From contig NZ_CAXUSG020000021.1 of NCBI RefSeq assembly GCF_964253915.1, positions 1 through 51,839 of the forward strand: 51,839 nucleotides of DNA, in the 5' to 3' direction. The position numbers and the translations under genes were made by a program. How positions within the stretch are numbered: position 1 is the stretch's first letter; each line of letters starts with the position of its first letter. Below, one piece after another: positions 34,626 through 42,792 of the stretch. The stretch comes from Metarhizobium sp964253915. Lineage in GTDB: Bacteria > Pseudomonadota > Alphaproteobacteria > Rhizobiales > Rhizobiaceae. Under the pieces are notes generated by a model that was given only the letters and a program-made list of their open reading frames with translations, did not search any database and had not been told where the DNA came from.

Positions 34626-35429
34626 ATGGCAATGAAAACGACAATCAAGGAAATGAGCATGAGGGACAAATCGACGAACAGGAAGGCTCCGAACGGCCCT
34701 GGGGAATTTCGTCGGCATACGCCGATCAGCGAACCAGAGGTAACGAACGGCAAGGACACACCGATCAGCTCTATTGTCGCGGAACTCTTCCGCATCATGG
34801 GAACCGATACGACGACCGATATCGGGCAACTCCCACGACCTGGACAGGGATTGCAACTGGTCGGACAAGCGTTGATGTGCGGGTCAAACGTCGCGCTGGT
34901 GTTTCATGCTGACGGTGAAATCGAGATCTATTACGAGCCGATGCTGCTCGCGTTTCTCGAGAAGTTCGAGATGTCCTCGCGTGCTCAACTGCGCGGTCTG
35001 CGTGCGTTCGAGCGTACCGAGAGACAAAGGGGGCTCGACACCGTGATCCTCGCGGGCCGCTGGACGCCACCGTTCACCACGCGGCGAAGCTGGATGTTCC
35101 CCTACCTGGTCGGCAGGAGGTTCCACGACGAAGTCACCTACGCACCGTTTCTCTACAATTCTTGGTGCATGAGTGAGGCCCTCCCATTCATACCTCAAAT
35201 CTTGCAACTTGATGCTACGCCTGACCTGGAGTACCTCGTCAATCAGACCCAAGGTGTGATTGACGCGGGTAACTTCCGCTTTGAGGAGATCGACGGCATT
35301 CCCCTGATCGAGGGTATCCTATGGTCTGTCATATCCAATCGTCACCCGGATGGCCGGATGATTGCCGGTTTTCGCACGATGTCGAAACACAAGACGTTGC
35401 TGCCGGAACTCCGGTCGAAGATGCTCTGA
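34626..35429 (+). CDS. Hypothetical protein, 267 residues
   Basis: Unrecognised soluble protein. After a polar N-terminus (about 1-60) it has a folded region beginning GQLPRPGQGLQLVGQALM, then VALVFHADGEIEIYYEP, a helix LLAFLEKFEMSSRAQLRGL, and a Trp/Tyr-rich middle (RRSWMFPYLVGRRFHDEV). The start is uncertain: the ATG at 34626 has AGGA 12 bases upstream, but the ATG at 34659 has a better placed AAGGA. It closes a transcription unit, as a strong terminator follows at 35453. Confidence 0.7.
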   Translation: MAMKTTIKEMSMRDKSTNRKAPNGPGEFRRHTPISEPEVTNGKDTPISSIVAELFRIMGTDTTTDIGQLPRPGQGLQLVGQALMCGSNVALVFHADGEIEIYYEPMLLAFLEKFEMSSRAQLRGLRAFERTERQRGLDTVILAGRWTPPFTTRRSWMFPYLVGRRFHDEVTYAPFLYNSWCMSEALPFIPQILQLDATPDLEYLVNQTQGVIDAGNFRFEEIDGIPLIEGILWSVISNRHPDGRMIAGFRTMSKHKTLLPELRSKML

Positions 35430-35452
35430 CACTGCAAACCAAATGACAGTTT

Positions 35453-35488
35453 GATGCCCGGATGCTCTGTTGTGTCCGGGCATTTTTG
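35453..35488 (+). terminator. Rho-independent terminator
   Basis: ATGCCCGGA / TCCGGGCAT stem with a 12-base loop, then TTTTG, 24 bases after the stop at 35429. It separates the 32.3-35.4 kb genes from those starting at 35968. Confidence 0.85.
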
Positions 35489-35686
35489 TGCCGCGTGCGC
35501 CGTTAACCATACCGGAGCTCTATGTGTTCCGGATGCGTTCTACCGGCTTGCCGGGATGGCTTCTCCGGGCTATGTCGACAGTGCCTTCAGGAAAATCGTG
35601 CTCCTGCAGTCACTTAGCAGCCCTCGCCGATGCGTCAACATCGAACGAGGGCCTGACCCGCAACCTTGGTAAGAAGGATTTGGGCT

Positions 35687-35845
35687 ATGTTGACCCATAC
35701 CTGCTTCGCTTCCGCTCCGGAAGCTCCTCCCGCGATTTCTCCTGCCGAAACCGATACCGTCGGGCAACTGGCCGCGCCGCGCGCCGCCTTGCTCCGTCCT
35801 GCGTCACTGCACGCCGCAGCAAGCACCAGCACGCCCGCGCGCTGA
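35687..35845 (+). CDS. Possible small protein of 52 residues
   Basis: ATG at 35687 preceded by AAGAAGG at nine bases. The product is Ala/Pro/Ser/Thr-rich (SAPEAPPAISPAETDT) with no recognisable domain. The rest of the 35430-35967 interval shows no better frame. Weak support: composition may simply reflect GC-rich DNA. Confidence 0.3.
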   Translation: MLTHTCFASAPEAPPAISPAETDTVGQLAAPRAALLRPASLHAAASTSTPAR

Positions 35846-35967
35846 TCGCAGCAATCCGACCGGCCTGTCTGTCCAGCTGATCGTTCCAAGCGGTCGATGC
35901 GGAAATTATTTCCGCATGCGCAGAGCTGTGCCGTGTCCGGATCGTCTCGTTTCTCAAGGAGATTTCC

Positions 35968-36984
35968 ATGAACACCAATTCGTCTTCCGTCACATCGGCC
36001 ACCCCGCCGGCCCCTATGCCAGGCGCCACGCCAAGCCCCGTACCGGGCTCGGCGATGTCGCCTTCAAAAGATGGGCTCGCCCGATCCACCGCCAACCTCT
36101 ATCACCACAGCGTCGATCCCGATGCGATGGCAATCGTGTTCGAACAGCTGATCACCGAGGTCGCCTCGGCGCTTTCGGTCGAGGCACTGACAGACGCCCT
36201 CGATGCCGGGATCGACAGCATGTCGGTGATTTTGCGCGCCATCCCGATCCATGAAGGCCGGCTGATCGAACGCGGCATCAGCCTGATCGCATCAGGCAAT
36301 CCCGATCTTGTGGTGCTCACCGACAATCTGCGTCTGCCGGTGACGACGGCAGCAATGCAGCTTGTCGAAAAGAACGCCGCCCATCTCTATCGCAGCCTGA
36401 CGCTCGATGCCGATAGCGGCGGCCGCAAATCCTATACGCCGGATCTGCTGATCCTCAACCGTTCGACCAGGATCGCACATGTCGTCGACGTCAAACGCAG
36501 CCTGTCGTCCTACGAGGCATCGCGTATTGCGGCGCTCAAGGCCCGCATGCTCGCGGCAGCCCTGGTTGTTCCGGATCTTCTGTACAAGGAGCACCGGCGG
36601 CTGGTCGCAGAAGATGTCCGGATCGTGATCGTCAATGCCGAAGGCCAGAGGATGGATATCGACGGTGGGATCTGGCCACTCGGGCATCTCGATCATCTGC
36701 TCGAGATCAACGGCGCCGGTGAAGCCATGACGCGTCTGCGCAAACTGTTCCGCGAGAAGATCACCGAGAACTGGGCCGGAGCGCGACGGCAGCTCCAGGG
36801 CAAGCACCCGACCTCTCTGGATGCAAGCGGGCAGGGGCGAGACACCCTGCAGGCCGGAGATGGCGGACGGCAGCCTTCGACTATGATCGATGCCGCCAAT
36901 GATGCACCGGGGCGCTCGGACGATGAGCGCGTGGCCATGCCTCGCATCGGCTTTGCCCGCATTCCGGTATCAGGATCGCGTTAG
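35968..36984 (+). CDS. Putative PD-(D/E)xK nuclease-like protein
   Basis: A 338-residue protein with a Pro/Ser/Thr-rich N-terminal tail (about 1-40) and a helical region (about 45-130). The core at about 150-215 has YTPDLLIL with PD at 158-159 and VVDVKRS with D174-x-K176. This is the spacing and strand context of the PD-(D/E)xK nuclease fold, and the conserved-looking YEASRIAALKARM helix follows. Known proteins with this fold include restriction, recombination and Holliday-junction nucleases. No family could be named, so catalysis is inferred from the motif only. The C-terminal about 60 residues are low-complexity. First gene after the terminator at 35453, on the same strand as the AAA/M41 pair. 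Confidence 0.65.
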   Translation: MNTNSSSVTSATPPAPMPGATPSPVPGSAMSPSKDGLARSTANLYHHSVDPDAMAIVFEQLITEVASALSVEALTDALDAGIDSMSVILRAIPIHEGRLIERGISLIASGNPDLVVLTDNLRLPVTTAAMQLVEKNAAHLYRSLTLDADSGGRKSYTPDLLILNRSTRIAHVVDVKRSLSSYEASRIAALKARMLAAALVVPDLLYKEHRRLVAEDVRIVIVNAEGQRMDIDGGIWPLGHLDHLLEINGAGEAMTRLRKLFREKITENWAGARRQLQGKHPTSLDASGQGRDTLQAGDGGRQPSTMIDAANDAPGRSDDERVAMPRIGFARIPVSGSR

Positions 36985-37071
36985 CGCCAACCCGGACCCG
37001 CATCTCAACCACTCCATTCGAACAGGCACGCACTGAGACACAGATCGTGTCCAGCATAGGGAGACGTCATC

Positions 37072-37422
37072 ATGGCGACACCGACTTCCACCAACATCAT
37101 CACTTTCCCGAAAGCATCGATCCGGCCCTCGCGATCAGAGACGGCTGCCTTGACAACCAATGCTGCCGCAATCGCGCTTGCCGTGTCGGCTTTTACCGAG
37201 GGGAATGACGATCAGGCATTGCATGCGGCATCTGTCGTCGGCGCCTCGATCCGCTTCGCCCGCCGCAAGGGCATCAGCATGAGCAGCCTACCCAAACAAC
37301 TGCGGATCTGGCTCCTGCAGGAATGCGATCGCGGCGACCCAGCCTCTCTCATGGTTCGCGACTGGTTGACGGGCAACACCAGGTTCCTGGGAGTTTCCGA
37401 GCCGGGCGGGGAGGGGGCATAA
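37072..37422 (+). CDS. Small hypothetical protein preceding the AAA ATPase
   Basis: A 116-residue helical protein with AGGGAG before the ATG. Segments: an Ala-rich helix (ALTTNAAAIALAVSAF), HAASVVGASIRFARRKGISM and a Trp-containing helix RIWLLQECDRG. Its TAA stop shares its last base with the start of the ATPase gene (TAATG), so the two are translationally coupled and probably work together, perhaps as an adaptor. No known domain was recognised. Confidence 0.75.
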   Translation: MATPTSTNIITFPKASIRPSRSETAALTTNAAAIALAVSAFTEGNDDQALHAASVVGASIRFARRKGISMSSLPKQLRIWLLQECDRGDPASLMVRDWLTGNTRFLGVSEPGGEGA

Positions 37423-39488
37423 TGAAACGGCCTGTCACTCCTTATATGGCGGACGCTCTCACCGGGCGGCTGATGCGCTTCTTTCTGCGTCGCATTCGTC
37501 GCCTGTCGGTCCTCGATCTTTATACCCGTGCAGCAAAGATCGGGCTGCTGGAGGCCCATGGCACCGGAGACTTCGGCGAGAAGCTCACGTTCTGGAGCGC
37601 CACCACGCCCTGCGATCTCCTGAGCGGCGACCCGGAGCGTGATCGACGCGTCATCGCCCGCCTCCTCAAATCCCCGAGCACCGCCACGCAGAGCGCAGCA
37701 CTTTTTGACGACGATCCGATCGATCGGATCGTCGATATCCCCTACGAACCGGATCCTCAGGACCGCTCGGAATCAAGAGCGGCAATCCTCAGGGCAGCTC
37801 GAGCCTTCGACACGGTTGACCAGAGCGGTGTGCCGATGGTCTTTGGCACATCGGCCGACAGTCAGTTGCGATTGGCGCTGATCCGCTCGCTGCTTCCACC
37901 ACCTGATGTAACCAAGATTGCCGTTGCCCTGCTGGTCGCTCGTGCAGCCGGGACACGTCTTGCGGGGATCGATGATCTTCGCCAAGCCCTGTCGCCTACC
38001 GATCCGTTCGTGCTGATCAAGGTTCCGATCGAAGGTTTTGAAACGCGCTTCGGTCTGGCACTGGAGGAGGGCGTGATCTTGCCGTTCTGGCCCAAACCGA
38101 CAGATCATCTCGGCAGCATCGCCCTCTCCAATCGTTATGGCGAAAAGCCGTCAGGCAAAAAACGTCGCAAGATCGTAACCGGCTCCGGCAAGGCAATTGC
38201 CAAAACGAAAGAGACATTGGTCCGTCGCCTGATCGGCAATGTTCTCTCCGACACCCACCTGCCGCTGATCATCGCGGATGAGACATCAACGGACCTGATG
38301 CCGAGCCTTGTCGAGACTGCCGATCTGGTGCTCGAATGCGGGGCGATCAACGAGGTCTTTCTCAGCGAGCTGTTGTCGATCTGCTGCGGCATTCCCTGTG
38401 CGGAAACGCTGCGTCAGTTCCGGGGCGCACCGTTCGACCTGACGCGGCTGCATCTCGACGACCTGACCATGGCAATCCGGCCGGGACGATCCATCGAGGC
38501 CATTCTCTTCACCCTCGAAACTCTTGCGCGGCCGATCGTTGACCGCGACGCGGCAAGCGATGATGGCGAAACGGAAGACCGCAAGGGTCGTGGCGGCTTG
38601 CGCAAGGCCGCTGACGCGCCATCGGCCGTCGATATCGTTTATCCCGAGCCGGAGATCGAAAAGGCCGGGGAGGGGGAGCATGTCCGATCCACATCTCACG
38701 CCGGCACATCCGGGCCAAAAGGTTCGGGCGGAAGGCTCTCCATCGAAACGCTGACGGGTTACGGCGATGCCACGTCCTGGGCCCTCGACCTGAAGACGGA
38801 CCTGACCGTGTGGCGGGAAGGCGGTCTCGACTGGAGCGACATGAGCACAAAACTGCTTTTGTCCGGACCACCCGGGACCGGCAAGACGACGTTTGCGCGG
38901 GCGTTGTGCAACTCGTTGTGCGTGCCGCTGGTGATCAGCTCCGTCACATCCTGGCTCGAACCCGGTTATCTCGGTGATGTCCTGCAGCGCATGTCTTCCG
39001 CATTCAAGACGTCGCAGGCGAAGGCCCCGTGTATCCTGCTGATCGACGAGATCGACGGGATCGGCAGCAGGGCAGGGGGGAGCGACCGCACCCGGCCTTA
39101 TGACGATTACTGGACGTCTTTGGTCAATCGCCTGCTAGAACTGCTCGACGGCGCCTTGAAATCGGAAGGGGTCATCGTCGTGGCGGCCACCAACTTCCCT
39201 GAGCGGATCGATCCAGCGTTGCTGCGCTCCGGGCGGCTGGAAAAACACATCGTGATCCCGATGCCCGATGTCGATGCCCTCACCGGCATTCTGGTGCACC
39301 ATCTCGGTTCCGATCTGCAAAGCGTTCTGGCCTCGGCGCCTACAATGACAAAGAGGCCAACACATCAGTCGCCGGATCGGAAAACCAGCGTTCTTCCCAG
39401 AACAAACCGATCGCAACCACATGGCGCGACCTTCGACGATGGCAAGCACGCCGAAAACTCCAACAACAGGACACCTCTCCATGACTGA
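37422..39488 (+). CDS. AAA+ ATPase, FtsH-like core without its lid or peptidase
   Basis: A 688-residue protein. Residues 1-460 are an N-terminal region without membrane segments. The AAA core follows: Walker A GPPGTGKTT at 482-490, Walker B LLIDEIDG with D542-E543, and a second region of homology VVAATNFPERIDPALLRSGR, as in FtsH and other classical AAA proteases. Homology stops after PMPDVDALTGILVHHL. The last about 45 residues are polar and do not resemble the helical lid that normally follows. That lid, with the SGAD-like motif, is encoded at the start of the next gene. The stop codon overlaps the next ATG region by eight bases. Start at 37422 (TAATG junction). Confidence 0.85.
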   Translation: MKRPVTPYMADALTGRLMRFFLRRIRRLSVLDLYTRAAKIGLLEAHGTGDFGEKLTFWSATTPCDLLSGDPERDRRVIARLLKSPSTATQSAALFDDDPIDRIVDIPYEPDPQDRSESRAAILRAARAFDTVDQSGVPMVFGTSADSQLRLALIRSLLPPPDVTKIAVALLVARAAGTRLAGIDDLRQALSPTDPFVLIKVPIEGFETRFGLALEEGVILPFWPKPTDHLGSIALSNRYGEKPSGKKRRKIVTGSGKAIAKTKETLVRRLIGNVLSDTHLPLIIADETSTDLMPSLVETADLVLECGAINEVFLSELLSICCGIPCAETLRQFRGAPFDLTRLHLDDLTMAIRPGRSIEAILFTLETLARPIVDRDAASDDGETEDRKGRGGLRKAADAPSAVDIVYPEPEIEKAGEGEHVRSTSHAGTSGPKGSGGRLSIETLTGYGDATSWALDLKTDLTVWREGGLDWSDMSTKLLLSGPPGTGKTTFARALCNSLCVPLVISSVTSWLEPGYLGDVLQRMSSAFKTSQAKAPCILLIDEIDGIGSRAGGSDRTRPYDDYWTSLVNRLLELLDGALKSEGVIVVAATNFPERIDPALLRSGRLEKHIVIPMPDVDALTGILVHHLGSDLQSVLASAPTMTKRPTHQSPDRKTSVLPRTNRSQPHGATFDDGKHAENSNNRTPLHD

Positions 39489-40209
39489 TACGACCAATAC
39501 ACTCTCGCAAACATTGCGACCCCTGGCGGTTCAGGCGATGGGGCACACCGGCGCCGATATCGAACGTATCGTGCGCGAGGCGCGTCAGGTTGCCAGGCGC
39601 AAGAGACGGCCGTTGACCTGGCAGGATATCGAAACCAGTCTGGCCGGCAGACAAGCGCGCATGCCTGAGGACCTGTTATGGCGGGTTTGTCTGCACGAAG
39701 CAGGACATGCTGTCGCCTGGTCGGTCCTTGGTGTGGGCGAGGTTCTGTCCGTTACAATCGGCATCGAGACCATGGGACAGGTTGTCACCCGCCGCGTGTC
39801 CGATGTTGCTCAGACCGAATGCTGGTTGACCAGGATGATCGCCTGTATTCTTGCCGGACGCGTTTGCGAACATCTCCTTCTCGGAGATTTCGTAGCCGGG
39901 GCAGGCGGCAACCAGGCCAGCGATCTGGCAAAGGCGACAGAGTATGCGCTTGCGGCGGAAACCACGCTCGGGTTCTCCAGCGTCGATCCGCTGCTCTACC
40001 GCAACTCGTCCGGCAGTCTCGATTTGCTGAGCATCGACCGGGCATTGGCGGATCGGGTGCACACGCGTCTGGTCTTGGGTGAGACCCTGGCACGGGATGT
40101 TCTGCAAACCCACCGAGATCCATTGCTGCAGATTGCTGAGCGGCTGCGGGGCAAGGGGGTCATGGAAGGTACCGAGGTCCGGCAGATGCTTGGTCTGACT
40201 GAAGAATAG
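39481..40209 (+). CDS. M41 (FtsH-type) zinc peptidase with AAA lid
   Basis: A 242-residue soluble protein. Residues about 15-60 match the AAA helical lid (MGHTGADIERIVREARQVAR, compare GxSGADLxNLVNEAALxAAR in FtsH). The zinc peptidase motif HEAGH is at 72-76 and the third metal ligand is D148 in GGNQASDLAKAT. The remaining segment (about 150-240) is helical as in M41. The catalytic residues are intact. The module order is exactly the C-terminal part of FtsH, but here it is a separate polypeptide coupled to the ATPase by an eight-base overlap. Predicted function is ATP-dependent proteolysis in the cytoplasm as a two-chain complex; the substrate is unknown. Confidence 0.88.
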   Translation: MTDTTNTLSQTLRPLAVQAMGHTGADIERIVREARQVARRKRRPLTWQDIETSLAGRQARMPEDLLWRVCLHEAGHAVAWSVLGVGEVLSVTIGIETMGQVVTRRVSDVAQTECWLTRMIACILAGRVCEHLLLGDFVAGAGGNQASDLAKATEYALAAETTLGFSSVDPLLYRNSSGSLDLLSIDRALADRVHTRLVLGETLARDVLQTHRDPLLQIAERLRGKGVMEGTEVRQMLGLTEE

Positions 40210-40262
40210 CGGTTGGGGATGATGGAGAAGACAAGGGCTTCAGTTGCCGGAGTAAGGATTAT

Positions 40263-40348
40263 CGATTCCGCACGCGCGGTAACCGATTCCTCCTCAGGAG
40301 TTGCGATTCCCGAGCCCGGCTCCGCGATTCTTGTGCAAACGGCGTGAC
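40263..40348 (+). repeat. Iteron-like array A: four CGATTC repeats at 20-21 bp
   Basis: CGATTC starts at 40263, 40284, 40304 and 40325, a two-helical-turn pitch. The last copy runs on into TGCAAACGGCGTGAC. This end is repeated in array B at 40542. The surrounding 40210-40813 interval (604 bases) carries no gene. Likely binding sites for an initiator or regulator. Confidence 0.7.
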
Positions 40349-40541
40349 AAGACCACGCATTCGACATGAGAATTTACAGAAAGGTGCCAAGGCGGCCTGC
40401 CTCATCGATTTGCTTGACCGGCATCTTGGACCGATCAATCGAAACGAAGCAGGACGCTTTGGGTCAGGTTACTGTGACGTGCTCGTAACGCACGTCGATA
40501 TTCCCGCACATTAAGTCAGATTATCTCAATTTACCCTGACG

Positions 40542-40607
40542 CGATTCCTAGTCAGGATCTGTCGATTCTTGTCTCCGGATTTGCGATTCTGCTGCAAACG
40601 GCGTGAC
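40542..40607 (+). repeat. Iteron-like array B: three CGATTC repeats at 21 bp
   Basis: CGATTC starts at 40542, 40563 and 40584, exactly 21 bases apart. The last copy again ends TGCAAACGGCGTGAC. A unit such as CGATTCTTGTC-x4-GGATTTG resembles the 21-bp iterons at 48671-48755 (CGATTCTGACGGATT). Confidence 0.7.
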
Positions 40608-40813
40608 GCAACCGAGGTTCGGCCGAGATGTAATCCCCGTTCTGGCAACACTCCCTCGTCGGCGGCGCTGGCTGCCAGATTGGCAGGCACGCACCCTTGA
40701 GACAGCATTAACAGGCATGGGTTATCACACCTCTATGCACGTGTTCCGGATTGTCAACATTGCAACGACATCCGGCCTTGATCCGTGATGCAATCGATGC
40801 TGGAGACCCGAGC

Positions 40814-41152
40814 ATGCCGAAGAAATCAAAGAACCAGCGTGAAGCCGAGCAGCGGGTCCGTCAGCAAGGGGTTCGCGATAACGCTAGAGAGGCGCGCCGG
40901 CCGTCCCGCGACGACATTGCCCGCATGTTGCTTTGGAAAACGATTTCGGACGCGCACAAAAGCGGCAAAGCTGGCCCTCCGTTTCTGAAGGAGATAGCCG
41001 ACGATATCGTCGACGGCCTCACGCGTCTGGGGTTTGACGACCAACAGAGCTACGATGTGTTCGACGAATTGGTCCGAAAATATGCTGATGGCCTGTTTCC
41101 GTTTCGGCCCAAACGACATCTTGGCCGCGGCCCCGAGAAGTTCACTTCCTGA
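40814..41152 (+). CDS. Small basic hypothetical protein
   Basis: A 112-residue protein, strongly basic at the N-terminus (PKKSKNQREAEQRVRQQG). A helical region (DIARMLLWKTISDAH) and a C-terminal domain with FDDQQSYDVFDELVRKY follow. GGAG lies nine bases before the ATG at 40814. No family recognised; it sits directly after iteron-like array B, so binding to that DNA is conceivable. Confidence 0.65.
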   Translation: MPKKSKNQREAEQRVRQQGVRDNAREARRPSRDDIARMLLWKTISDAHKSGKAGPPFLKEIADDIVDGLTRLGFDDQQSYDVFDELVRKYADGLFPFRPKRHLGRGPEKFTS

Positions 41153-41265
41153 CCTTGCTTACTCTGCTACTCGCTCTTCCCGTCTCCCCTTGCCTATGCA
41201 CACCAGCTTCATCTCGTTTCATGCCGTCCAAGCTCTTCTCATCTGGCGATCGAAATCATCAATCC

Positions 41266-41330
41266 CTGCAAACGACGTTCTTGAAAATGTGACGTATTCC
41301 CCCCATTACTTCCTATAACGACGTTTGCAG
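41266..41330. repeat. Inverted repeat in a gene-free interval
   Basis: CTGCAAACGACGTT at 41266-41279 and AACGACGTTTGCAG at 41317-41330 are an inverted pair with one mismatch. Read on the minus strand, the right arm continues from CGATTCCT, giving CGATTC-x3-TGCAAACG, the same motif that ends iteron-like arrays A and B. Nothing else is evident in 41153-41589. Confidence 0.5.
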
Positions 41331-41589
41331 AGGAATCGAGTTTCGGGAGCCAATCGGCAGCCAGCGATTGGAATTGGTTGCGTCAAGCATATAAAACTTG
41401 GAAGGCAATCCATCGTCACAATATCAAAGTTGTCTCCGATCAAGGCCGTTTGAGATCAAACGGGTTTAATTGAGAACAGAGGATTTTCGGCCCGTCGGCA
41501 ATGAGCGTCGGCAAGCCAAGCCTGCGGATTGACCTGCGTCCGAGGGGTTAATTCTACCTTAGCCACGAAGAAAGACATAAGGACTTACT

Positions 41590-42792
41590 CTAAAAATACC
41601 AGAAACCACTCTGAATAGCTGGCGCCACACCGGCCATATTTTCCGGGCTTTCGGAAAAGCTGGCAAGCATAGCTGCTTTGTCCATTTTTTCACTGCTGAG
41701 CAGGTCGCCCCAAAATTGAAGCCCAGCGCTTTCACCGTCGCGGCCGAGCACATTATTGTAGAGTTTAGCTACGAAGCTCGCATTTGAAGCGCCGTAGCCG
41801 TAAATGTCTCCAAACTCCTGTGAGGCAACAAAACCTCTGCTTACCTCGTAGAGGCTTAGCCCTGCGTCCATTTCGCGGATCCAGAAGCCCAGTCCAGCCG
41901 GATCTGGTGCACGATCAAAGGCCGCCTGATAAACACGATATGCTTGGCCGGCTATGCCGTCGATATCTAGGGCGAGTGTGAAGTCTGGAAAAGCGACTCG
42001 CTCAATATTGGAGAGCAAATCCGTGCCATCCTGGCCCATCCGATGTGCGACGCTGAGAGTACCGGAGCCCTGGTAATGCAGATCATAGTTAAAGGCGCTA
42101 TCGACATAGATTGCGAAATCAAGCCCGTCGCCGCCGTCGATGTTGTCATTGCCTCCATTGCCGCGCAGGCGATCATCGCCACCATGACCTTTGATAGCCT
42201 CCCCTGCGGCACCACCTTCATAACTGTCATCCCAGCTACTACCGTCCCAGCCAACGGGGGTATCAGTACCGTTCGCCGAACCATAGATAAACTGAGCACC
42301 TGCAATGTCACCCACTGATAAGGCCGAAATGTAGACGATCGGGTTCATGATCAAGCTTTGATCATCAATATGATCCAACCCAATCGCGTGACCGATCTCA
42401 TGCATCGCTAAGCCGAGGAAGGTCTCGGCGGTTATGTTTGCAGTTTTTACCGGGTCAAAGCGTATCTCAGACGTAATCTCGAACGTGCCATTAACGGTGT
42501 ACGCCGTATGAACTTGCTGTGCGAAATGAGCAGGTACGTCAATTTCGTCCCACCCAAGCCTGATGTCGGATGCCGCGCTGTCAGCGACTTGCACAAAGTC
42601 GATATCCGCTACATTCTCCCACGCCTGAAAAGCTTGCACGATCATGTTCTGGTAGTAGGGTTGTGATATTATGGCATCGAAGGCAAAGAAAACTCCAACG
42701 GTTGAGGCAAAGCTCCAAGTGACCTGACCTCCGCTCGTCCCCCATTCTGGTGAACCGAACTTGAAGTCTCTAAGAACATATCCATTTTCCAT
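41590..42792 (-). CDS. M10 metalloprotease with short RTX segment and C-terminal DUF4214
   Basis: A 400-residue secreted-type protease. The zinc motif HEIGHAIGLDH starts at residue 131, with the Met-turn residue probably in SLIMNPIVY about 15 residues on, as in matrixin-like M10 enzymes. RTX-like repeats GHGGDDRLRGNGGNDNIDGG follow at about 215-235. Residues about 285-400 are DUF4214 (YRVYQAAFDRAPDPAGLGFW, KLYNNVLGRDGESAG), ending GFWYF. This C-terminus closely matches that of the gene at 8583. Start at the ATG at 42792, with GGAG seven bases upstream; the longer frame to 42945 is unsupported. Likely another substrate of the type I exporter, although 34 kb away from it. Confidence 0.88.
   Translation of the reverse strand: MENGYVLRDFKFGSPEWGTSGGQVTWSFASTVGVFFAFDAIISQPYYQNMIVQAFQAWENVADIDFVQVADSAASDIRLGWDEIDVPAHFAQQVHTAYTVNGTFEITSEIRFDPVKTANITAETFLGLAMHEIGHAIGLDHIDDQSLIMNPIVYISALSVGDIAGAQFIYGSANGTDTPVGWDGSSWDDSYEGGAAGEAIKGHGGDDRLRGNGGNDNIDGGDGLDFAIYVDSAFNYDLHYQGSGTLSVAHRMGQDGTDLLSNIERVAFPDFTLALDIDGIAGQAYRVYQAAFDRAPDPAGLGFWIREMDAGLSLYEVSRGFVASQEFGDIYGYGASNASFVAKLYNNVLGRDGESAGLQFWGDLLSSEKMDKAAMLASFSESPENMAGVAPAIQSGFWYF

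Noticed and set aside
35470..35880. 136-codon plus-strand frame after the 35453 terminator
   Set aside because: Begins inside the terminator hairpin, Arg/Ser-rich without domains; a 52-codon frame with a ribosome-binding site is a slightly better candidate there.
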